From assembly GCA_016934605.1 (NCBI GenBank), contig JAFGSO010000401.1, positions 1-11,546 on the forward strand: a DNA stretch of 11,546 bases, in the 5' to 3' direction. Under the pieces are notes generated by a model, which saw only the letters and a program-made list of their open reading frames with translations, did no database searches and had not been told where the DNA came from. This DNA is from Calditrichota bacterium. Lineage in GTDB: Bacteria > Calditrichota > Calditrichia > RBG-13-44-9. The position numbers and the translations under genes were made by a program. This document shows, piece after piece, positions 6,403 to 11,546 of the stretch; the first letter of the stretch is position 1, and every line of letters starts with the position of its first letter.

Positions 6403-7425
6403 ATGGCTAATTTTGTACAGACTCTTAACAGACATATTATTGAGCAGGAGCGTCTGCACCCTAAAGCGACAGGCGCATTCACTGCGCTGTTGACAGATAT
6501 TGCACTGGCGGGAAAAATAATTTCTTATCATGTGAATAAAGCAGGCCTGGTGGATATCCTTGGGAAATCTGGCGGCGTGAATATTTACGGGGAGAAACAG
6601 GAAAAACTCGATGTGTTCGCAAACCGTGCTATGGTGAGAGCTTTAGTCCATGGCGGACAGTTATGTGCTATGGCATCGGAGGAAGCCGATGGTATTATTC
6701 CCATTCCATCCGATTATCCCATCGGCAGATATATCTGCTGTTTCGATCCTCTGGACGGCTCATCGAATATCGAGGCCAATGTTAGTATCGGTACTATTTT
6801 TTCCATCTTTAAAAGGGTAACTCCCGACGGAAAACCCGGAACTGATGCAGACATCTTACAACCCGGGAGAAATCAGGTTGCCGCCGGTTATGTCATTTAC
6901 GGATCCAGTACCATGATGGTATATACCACAGGCAGCGGAGTTTACGGATTTACCCTCGATCCCAGCTATGGTGAATTTATACTTTCCCATGAAAATTTGA
7001 AAATTCCAAAGAAAGGAAAGACCTACAGCATCAACGAAAGTTACATCGATTACTGGGATGAAGGAGTGGTCAATTATGTGAGATGGGCAAAAAAGGCAGT
7101 ACCGGAGGATGGGAGACCTTTAAATTCTCGTTATATCGGATCTCTGGTGGCAGATTTTCACAGAAATCTACTCTATGGAGGGATATTCCTTTATCCGGGT
7201 GATAATAAATCTCCCTCACGCAAGCAAGGAAAATTGCGTCTTATGTATGAGGCAAATCCGCTGGCATTTGTGGTGGAACAGGCAGGAGGCCGTGCCTCGG
7301 ATGGATACCGGCCAATAATGGATATCAAACCAACCGATGTTCATCAACAGGTTCCGCTGATCATCGGCAGCGAAGAAGATGTTAATATTGCAGAAGATTT
7401 TATTCAGGGAAAACGGAAAGAATAA
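6403..7425 (+). CDS. fbp: Class I fructose-1,6-bisphosphatase
   Basis: A 340-residue cytosolic enzyme that hydrolyses fructose 1,6-bisphosphate to fructose 6-phosphate, the committed step of gluconeogenesis and of the Calvin or pentose-recycling routes. Class I metal-binding residues are clear: Glu93/Glu94 in ASEEADG, and Asp115-Pro-Leu-Asp118-Gly-Ser-Ser in CCFDPLDGSSNIEANVSIGT. The class I signature appears as GKLRLMYEANPLAFVVEQAG at 276-295, with Glu283 as a metal ligand, and substrate-binding residues lie around NESYIDYW (211-218) and RYIGSLVADFHR (243-254). Length is normal for bacterial class I enzymes (about 330-340). The start is set by the GGAGG at 6392-6396, and the own promoter makes it independent of usp. 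The AMP-inhibition site cannot be judged by eye. The ending GKRKE is not conserved. Confidence 0.96.
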   Translation: MANFVQTLNRHIIEQERLHPKATGAFTALLTDIALAGKIISYHVNKAGLVDILGKSGGVNIYGEKQEKLDVFANRAMVRALVHGGQLCAMASEEADGIIPIPSDYPIGRYICCFDPLDGSSNIEANVSIGTIFSIFKRVTPDGKPGTDADILQPGRNQVAAGYVIYGSSTMMVYTTGSGVYGFTLDPSYGEFILSHENLKIPKKGKTYSINESYIDYWDEGVVNYVRWAKKAVPEDGRPLNSRYIGSLVADFHRNLLYGGIFLYPGDNKSPSRKQGKLRLMYEANPLAFVVEQAGGRASDGYRPIMDIKPTDVHQQVPLIIGSEEDVNIAEDFIQGKRKE

Positions 7426-7620
7426 TTGGTTTGATAATATAGACTGGTTGAAAATGAAGCGATCGTCATGAAAATTTATGTTTATCACGTAATTAATAGA
7501 TTTTTTGCTGATTCATTCAAAATGAACCATTTGTGCAGTTAGATTGATTTTTAATTGTATCAATAATTAAATTTACCGGAAAGAATTCCGAATATCTTAA
7601 AAGAAACTATAAATTCCCGG

Positions 7621-7995
7621 ATGAATATGGCATCGGGCAGGCACATTCTGGTCATAGAAGATGATTACGATTTGCTCTTTCTGATTAAAAAACTTCTCGA
7701 AATGAAGGGTTTTAAAGTTATTACAGCCATTACCGGCAAGGAAGGTAAGAAAAAGTTCCGCAAACATTCCAGAGAACTTTTCTCGGTTATTCTGGATCTG
7801 TCCCTTCCCGATCTTGACGGAAAAAAAATCTGTGGAGAGTTCAGAAAAAAACAACCCGATCTACCGATTATCATCACCACCGGTTCAGAAGACCAGAAAC
7901 AGAAACAGGAATTGGATAATATCGGGATACAGGCATTTCTGAAGAAACCGTTCGATCTCCATGAACTGGTGGATTGTATCTCATCCTTCAATTAA
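7621..7995 (+). CDS. Single-domain response regulator (receiver only)
   Basis: A 124-residue CheY-like receiver with no output domain. The acidic pair Asp14/Asp15 is in VIEDDYD, the phosphoacceptor Asp59 is in VILDLSLPDLDG, the switch Thr87 is in IITTGS, and the conserved Lys109-Pro110 is in FLKKPF. All catalytic residues are present, so phosphorylation is expected. Output would be by protein contact with an unknown partner; no histidine kinase is encoded nearby. The aromatic switch position before the KP motif is Phe106. The start could be 7621 or the ATG at 7627; neither has a clear ribosome site (only CCCGG). The 195-base gap upstream is AT-rich and shows no strong promoter. Confidence 0.9.
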   Translation: MNMASGRHILVIEDDYDLLFLIKKLLEMKGFKVITAITGKEGKKKFRKHSRELFSVILDLSLPDLDGKKICGEFRKKQPDLPIIITTGSEDQKQKQELDNIGIQAFLKKPFDLHELVDCISSFN

Positions 7996-8055
7996 TCATA
8001 CCTATCTGATTTGATTTTATTTTAAAATTTATTATTTTAGGAAGAACTCAAAATT

Positions 8056-8063
8056 GAGGAGGA
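8056..8063 (+). promoter_or_regulatory. Strong ribosome binding site of the NTF2-like gene
   Basis: GAGGAGGA lies 6 bases before the ATG at 8070. It is the best Shine-Dalgarno match in the window, so high translation is expected. Confidence 0.75.
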
Positions 8064-8069
8064 TATTCT

Positions 8070-8453
8070 ATGACCACCATTTTAGATGATCTGGTCGATA
8101 TTGAAAAAAAATGTGCCAGGGCTTTTAACCAGAATGATATTGATACCATTCTGAATTATTTTTCCGATGATATTTCCGGGTTTTCATCCACGGAACACGA
8201 TCGCTTTACTGATAAAAAGGAACTTCGAAAAACCTTTGAATACTATCTCTCTGAAGCGGATGAAGTGACTTATGACATCATGGAACCGGCAGTTGTTCAA
8301 TACGGAGACACAGCCGTGTTAAGTTTTTACTGGCGGGTGACTATCAAAACCGGTAACAGAAGAATCGAAATTCCGGGCCGCGGAACACACGTTTACCATA
8401 AGATAAACGATACCTGGAAAATCATCCACGAACATTTCTCACGGGCACATTGA
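8070..8453 (+). CDS. NTF2/SnoaL-like small protein (DUF4440/SnoaL_3 type)
   Basis: A 127-residue protein with the cone-shaped NTF2-like pattern. An N-terminal helix (LDDLVDIEKKCARAFNQNDI, 5-24) is followed by YFSDDISGFSS (30-40), a second helix with the Phe/Tyr-rich EYYLSEADE (57-65), then alternating beta strands (TAVLSFYWRVTIK, 81-93) and the family's typical ending GTHVYHKINDTWKIIHEHFS (105-124). Members of this fold are ligand-binding proteins, isomerases or subunits of larger complexes. No catalytic Asp/His pair can be assigned here, so function is unknown. There is no signal peptide, so a cytosolic location is likely. It sits 74 bases after the receiver gene and 39 before the glycosyltransferase. 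A weak TTGATT (8011) with an AT-rich -10 region may provide a promoter. Confidence 0.75.
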   Translation: MTTILDDLVDIEKKCARAFNQNDIDTILNYFSDDISGFSSTEHDRFTDKKELRKTFEYYLSEADEVTYDIMEPAVVQYGDTAVLSFYWRVTIKTGNRRIEIPGRGTHVYHKINDTWKIIHEHFSRAH

Positions 8454-8492
8454 AAAACGGTTGAATAAGCAGGAATTTAACAAGACGGTGAC

Positions 8493-9545
8493 GTGAACCA
8501 GACTCCAGACTCATTTAAAAAAATATTGATTCTTCAGACAGCCTTTATCGGTGATGTAATTCTAACCACCCCCCTGCTTCGGGTATGCGCCGAAAAATTC
8601 CCGACGGCCCAGATTCATTTTATAACCATCCCGGCATCACGGAATACGGTTGAGACTCTGCCGTATATTTATAAATTATGGATTTATGATAAACGGGGAA
8701 AAGATGCCGGTCTGGCCAATCTGATCAGATTCTCCCGAAAACTGAAAAAGGAAAAATTCGATCTCGCACTGATACCTCATCGTTCGCTCAGAAGTGCCCT
8801 GCTGGTCTATTTTGCCAGGATTTCCCGCCGGATCGGTTTCGACACCAGCAGTGGATCTTTTCTGTTTTCGGATAAGGTTAAATATTCGGGTGAAGGACAT
8901 GAGATCAATCGTAACCTGAAATTGTTTGAACCACTGAATATCGAAATAAATGAAAAGCAATTTCCAGAAATTCACCCCGATGAAACGGATAGAAAAATTA
9001 TCTCGGACTGGCTGCAGCAAAATGGATTAGGAACACTAAAACCACTGGTTTGCATGGCTCCCGGATCAATCTGGTTCACCAAGCGATGGATTCCGGAATA
9101 CTGGGCAACGCTGTCTGAACGGCTGACCCAACAGGGATACTCCGTCGTATTTGTAGGCTCCTCAGTCGATCACCCGTTGATACAAAATATCATCGAAATG
9201 ATAAATTCTCCAGTATACAACGCCTCCGGACTTTTCACCGTCCGCCAGTCTGCAGAATTGATCAGACGTTCCATACTGCTGATATCAAACGACAGTGCAC
9301 CTACCCACATCGGTGTGTCAGTAAAAACTCCCGTTCTGACGATCTTCGGATCCACGGTACCAACGTTCGGATTCTATCCCTGCGGAGAAAACGATCGGGT
9401 AGCAGAAATAGAGAATCTGCCCTGCAGGCCTTGTACAGACCATGGACGGGAAAAATGTCCTTTGAAACATTTTAAGTGTATGAAGGATCTGTATCCGGAT
9501 CACGTTTTTGAAATCGCCGAGGAAATGATTCATGAACATCATTAA
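8493..9545 (+). CDS. Glycosyltransferase family 9, LPS heptosyltransferase (WaaF-like)
   Basis: A 350-residue GT9 (GT-B fold) enzyme. The N-terminal acceptor domain begins ILILQTAFIGDVILTTPLLR (11-30), with the catalytic-type Asp21 after Gly20, as in WaaC/WaaF. The donor domain has MAPGSIWFTKRW (188-199), the phosphate-contacting Lys197/Arg198 segment, and LLISNDSAPTHIGVSVKTPV (262-281) for ADP-heptose binding, then LTIFGST. A Cys-rich tail (Cys311, 314, 322, 329; CPLKHFKCM) resembles heptosyltransferase II. Predicted role: add L-glycero-D-manno-heptose to the inner LPS core at the cytosolic face of the inner membrane. Heptosyltransferase I or another GT9 acceptor remains possible. The start is GTG 8493, which leaves ten residues before the first strand; the ribosome site is poor. 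Its 3' end overlaps the next gene by 14 bases, indicating one operon. Confidence 0.87.
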   Translation: MNQTPDSFKKILILQTAFIGDVILTTPLLRVCAEKFPTAQIHFITIPASRNTVETLPYIYKLWIYDKRGKDAGLANLIRFSRKLKKEKFDLALIPHRSLRSALLVYFARISRRIGFDTSSGSFLFSDKVKYSGEGHEINRNLKLFEPLNIEINEKQFPEIHPDETDRKIISDWLQQNGLGTLKPLVCMAPGSIWFTKRWIPEYWATLSERLTQQGYSVVFVGSSVDHPLIQNIIEMINSPVYNASGLFTVRQSAELIRRSILLISNDSAPTHIGVSVKTPVLTIFGSTVPTFGFYPCGENDRVAEIENLPCRPCTDHGREKCPLKHFKCMKDLYPDHVFEIAEEMIHEHH

Positions 9546-10173
9546 AGTGGATCAGCTGCAACCCGATCACTCCAGCGTTATAGCGGCAGCGGATTTACTG
9601 TTGCAAGGTATGCCAATACTTCATCCCACCGAAACGGTTTATGGCCTGGCAGGACTTTACAATAATATGTATGCTATCCGGCGTCTAAATGAATTAAAAT
9701 CGAGAACTCCGGGACAGCCTTATTCAATTATGGTAAACAAGGTGGAAGAGATGCTGGACATGAGCGGCGTTCAATCCATCTGGTTGAAAAAGGTTCTGAA
9801 TAGAATATTTCCGGGTGCGCTGACCATTCTGATACCCCGAAAAAAAAAGCTGGATCTCCCGTACTGGAACCAGTTTAAAAAAATTGGTTTCCGTTTGCCG
9901 GATCATCCGCTGTGTAATCAACTTCTCCAGGAGGTTGGTACTCCAATCATTACCACCAGTGCAAACCGTTCCGGGGACCGACCGGCTGTCTCTGTGAACG
10001 ATTTACCTCCCGAATTTCTCGAAAAAATACCACTTATTCTGGACGGCGGTCCGACAATCAGCAGAAAGCCTTCTACCATTATCGAAATGAATGATGATTT
10101 TTTTTCGTTTCATTTGATTCGTGAGGGGGCGATTCCCTGGCAGGTTCTTGAAAAAATGATTGCAGATAGCTAA
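9532..10173 (+). CDS. tsaC: L-threonylcarbamoyladenylate synthase (TsaC/Sua5/YrdC family)
   Basis: A 213-residue YrdC-fold enzyme that makes threonylcarbamoyl-AMP from threonine, bicarbonate and ATP, the first step of t6A37 formation on ANN-decoding tRNAs. The family's nucleotide motif K-x-R...S-x-N is present as Lys56-Ser-Arg58 and Ser143-Ala-Asn145. Also visible are HPTETVYGLAG (31-41), FPGALTILIPRK (93-104), IGFRLPDHPL (118-127) and STIIEM (181-186). The length fits the short TsaC form without the extra C-terminal Sua5 domain. The start ATG lies inside the end of the glycosyltransferase gene (14-base overlap), so coupled translation is likely. The paralogue YciO is a possible alternative, but the intact KxR and SxN residues favour TsaC. 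The tsaD, tsaB and tsaE partners are not in the window. Confidence 0.87.
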   Translation: MNIIKVDQLQPDHSSVIAAADLLLQGMPILHPTETVYGLAGLYNNMYAIRRLNELKSRTPGQPYSIMVNKVEEMLDMSGVQSIWLKKVLNRIFPGALTILIPRKKKLDLPYWNQFKKIGFRLPDHPLCNQLLQEVGTPIITTSANRSGDRPAVSVNDLPPEFLEKIPLILDGGPTISRKPSTIIEMNDDFFSFHLIREGAIPWQVLEKMIADS

Positions 10174-10201
10174 TATTCTGTTAAATTGGGACTTTTCAGG
10201 A

Positions 10202-10732
10202 ATGAACCGGAATCCTATGTTTACTGTATTGCTTGTCTGTACCGCCAACGTATGCCGTAGTCCCATGGCAGAAGTCATTCTTCGTCGTTTAGTCACAGAG
10301 CGTGGACTTCAAGACATTATTGAAGTCAAATCCGCCGGAATCTATGCCATGGATGGCCAAAAATCATCTGATCTGACCGTAAAAGTTGCTGCTGAAAACG
10401 GATTGGATCTGGAGGGGCATCGCTCGCAGAGTATCACTCCCCGGATGATTCATCAAAGTGATCTGATTCTGGTGATGACCCCCAATCATCGAAACGACCT
10501 CCTGCAGTTTTTTCCGAAACAGACCGGCAAGATTTATACACTCAAAGAATTTGAGCGGAAAAAGATACCTGCAAAAGCAGCTGTTGATGATCCGATTGGC
10601 ATGCCGCTTAATTTTTACCGTCAGATATTCAACGAAATCCAGTCTGAACTAAAGCGTATTTTCCCGAAGATCGAGAAACTGGCAAAGAAACGGGTAACAA
10701 ATAATTCTTCGGGGAAAATGAGTGAAACTTGA
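10202..10732 (+). CDS. Low-molecular-weight protein tyrosine phosphatase
   Basis: A 176-residue cytosolic phosphatase of the arsenate-reductase/LMW-PTP fold. The P-loop Cys13-x5-Arg19-Ser20 reads CTANVCRSPMAE, and the catalytic acid Asp130 is in VDDPIG. The following helix, NFYRQIFNEIQSEL (137-150), is typical of the YwlE-like branch. In protein-arginine phosphatase YwlE the P-loop reads CTGNTCRS and the Thr before the second Cys selects phosphoarginine. Here that residue is Val18-equivalent by order (Val17), which favours a phosphotyrosine-type pocket; that is inference. The start could also be ATG 10217, giving the family-typical MFTVLLVC and 171 residues; AGGA sits directly against the 10202 ATG. 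It follows tsaC by 28 bases, an order also seen in Bacillus (ywlC-ywlE region). The last 15 residues are polar and unconserved. Confidence 0.88.
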   Translation: MNRNPMFTVLLVCTANVCRSPMAEVILRRLVTERGLQDIIEVKSAGIYAMDGQKSSDLTVKVAAENGLDLEGHRSQSITPRMIHQSDLILVMTPNHRNDLLQFFPKQTGKIYTLKEFERKKIPAKAAVDDPIGMPLNFYRQIFNEIQSELKRIFPKIEKLAKKRVTNNSSGKMSET

Positions 10733-10761
10733 AGCTTTAGCTTTATAAATAGATCCCGGAT

Positions 10762-11457
10762 ATGATACTTTTTGGAAAAATAGCAAAATATGCGGGTGCG
10801 GTGCTGGCCTTGTTTGGCACAGCCGGATATGGCAGAGTTTTATCCTCACAATTCTTCCGCCTGCTTGAAAATCCTGGTCCTCTTTTTGTTTTTGCTTCTG
10901 GAATTATGGCTTTTACACTTCTGTGGGTATTTTTTCTGGCCAGAAGGGGCAGTTTCTGGAGTACGCTTGAACATGAATTAACCCATGCTCTTTTTGCCAT
11001 ACTGTTTTTTAAAAAAATAAATTCTATCTCGGCTACACGAAAGAAAGGTGGGGTGATTGCAATTGAAGGTGGAAATGCCATCATTGCTCTCTCTCCCTAC
11101 TTTTTCCCGCTGGCAGCAACGATTGTACTCCTGATCAAGTTTGTTCTCCCGGCATCGTATCAGATCTATGCTGTTTTTTTTCTGGGATTCACTTATCAAT
11201 TTCATGTTATTAGCCTTATACGCGAATTTCATCTTGGTCAGTCCGATCTTCATCTGGCAGGTCCGGTATTTTCAATTATTTTTATCTTTTTCACCAATAT
11301 TTTATTTCTGGGATTAATTCTGACAGTTTTGAGTGGTGACTGGAAGGATGCTATTGCATATTTGTGGAATGGTTTTATGTTGAGTTTAAATTATCTGCAG
11401 GATGCTTGGACTCTTGTTTTCGACACCGTTGGAATATATTTTGTCAAGCTAATATGA
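10762..11457 (+). CDS. Membrane protein with HExxH motif, M50 (site-2 protease)-like
   Basis: A 231-residue hydrophobic protein with about five membrane segments, near 9-22, 40-60, 107-128, 134-155 and 168-190. A zinc-metallopeptidase motif, His71-Glu72-Leu-Thr-His75, sits in STLEHELTHALFAILFF at the start of a hydrophobic stretch, as in intramembrane M50/M50B peptidases. A possible third metal ligand is Asp162 in LGQSDLHLAGP; its loop precedes another membrane helix, as the NPDG loop does in site-2 proteases. The segment KKGGVIAIEGGNAIIALSPY (94-113) resembles the beta hairpin between the core helices of that family. Predicted role: regulated cleavage inside the inner membrane, or a non-proteolytic relative. 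The substrate is unknown. It starts 29 bases after the phosphatase gene with only a weak ribosome site (CCGGAT), so co-transcription with the tsaC block is likely. Confidence 0.65.
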   Translation: MILFGKIAKYAGAVLALFGTAGYGRVLSSQFFRLLENPGPLFVFASGIMAFTLLWVFFLARRGSFWSTLEHELTHALFAILFFKKINSISATRKKGGVIAIEGGNAIIALSPYFFPLAATIVLLIKFVLPASYQIYAVFFLGFTYQFHVISLIREFHLGQSDLHLAGPVFSIIFIFFTNILFLGLILTVLSGDWKDAIAYLWNGFMLSLNYLQDAWTLVFDTVGIYFVKLI

Positions 11458-11473
11458 TTGTTTTTATGGGAGG

Positions 11474-11546
11474 TTGTTGTATCGGCAACCGATAAACCGG
11501 TTTTTAGAATGGCGCTATATGAGTTTTGGAGACCATTCTAGAATCA
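11474..11546 (+). CDS. Possible start of a further gene, hexapeptide-acyltransferase-like (partial)
   Basis: A frame open from 11453 to the window end has a GGAGG (11469-11473) followed by TTG codons at 11474 and 11477, and an in-frame ATG at 11519. It reads LYRQPINRFLEWRYMSFGDH and then SRI. The FGDHSRI segment resembles the entry into a left-handed beta helix of sugar O-acetyltransferases. With 24 codons, a start too close to the GGAGG and no later sequence, this is weak. Confidence 0.25.
   Translation, partial: MLYRQPINRFLEWRYMSFGDHSRI
11502..11543. repeat. Inverted repeat at the right edge
   Basis: TTTTAGAATGG (11502-11512) and CCATTCTAGAA (11533-11543) are inverted with one mismatch, with 20 bases between. 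There is no T run after it within the window. It may be a chance structure within the coding frame described for 11474-11546. Confidence 0.35.

Noticed and set aside
7543..7564. ATTGAT...ATCAAT hairpin upstream of the receiver gene
   Set aside because: Six AT-rich pairs with a 10-base loop are expected by chance in such DNA; there is no GC stem or clear role.
10729..10761. Promoter (TTGAAG, TATAAA) before the HExxH membrane protein
   Set aside because: The spacer between TTGAAG (10729) and TATAAA (10744) is only 9 bases, far from the needed 16-18.
11505..11519. Similarity of AGAATGGCGCTATAT to the element end at 5170 (GGAATGGTGCTGTAT)
   Set aside because: The match is short, breaks down directly afterwards and lacks the TCAAAAGTC core, so it is probably chance.

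Overview
The window reads as ordinary chromosome of a Gram-negative bacterium with moderate GC. An LPS heptosyltransferase-type glycosyltransferase (8493-9545) points to an outer membrane. Two good sigma70-type promoters (5425-5453 and 6349-6377) and clear Shine-Dalgarno sites argue against a typical Bacteroidota genome, where both are usually atypical. I cannot assign a phylum; a deep-branching Gram-negative lineage (FCB-type or similar) is only a guess. Every supported gene is on the + strand, and the minus-strand open frames look like shadows.

Region by region. 1-192 is the 3' end of a gene, possibly an acyl-CoA dehydrogenase. 259-1233 is a Gfo/Idh/MocA-family NAD(P)-dependent oxidoreductase. 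1333-2142 is a short-chain dehydrogenase with enoyl-ACP-reductase-type active-site spacing, overlapping by 4 bases a HAD-superfamily 5'(3')-deoxyribonucleotidase-like gene (2139-2762). After a 177-base AT-rich gap with a palindrome comes the most notable gene, 2940-5141. It is a 733-residue fusion of a NifS/IscS-type cysteine desulfurase (selenocysteine lyase-type chemistry) to selenophosphate synthetase SelD. A 345-base non-coding stretch follows. It contains a 196-base element bounded by 23-base imperfect terminal inverted repeats (MITE-like) and then the promoter of a tandem universal stress protein (5487-6326). Class I fructose-1,6-bisphosphatase (6403-7425) has its own promoter. An orphan single-domain response regulator (7621-7995) and an NTF2/SnoaL-like small protein (8070-8453) follow. 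The last block is tightly packed: GT9 heptosyltransferase (8493-9545), TsaC/Sua5-type threonylcarbamoyl-AMP synthase (9532-10173), low-molecular-weight protein tyrosine phosphatase (10202-10732) and an HExxH membrane protein resembling M50-type site-2 proteases (10762-11457). The right edge holds a possible start of another gene.

How the genes fit together. The fusion would join Se/S mobilisation from (seleno)cysteine to selenide activation by ATP on one chain, giving selenophosphate for Sec-tRNA or 2-selenouridine synthesis. No selA, selB, selC or mnmH is visible here, so the use of the selenophosphate is unknown. The rest is a mix of central metabolism (fbp), stress and signalling (Usp, receiver), cell envelope (GT9) and tRNA modification (TsaC). 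No CRISPR array, rRNA or tRNA was seen, and no complete transposase gene or prophage. The strongest candidates for follow-up are the NifS-SelD fusion and its palindromic upstream region, the inverted-repeat element directly behind it, and the HExxH membrane protein.
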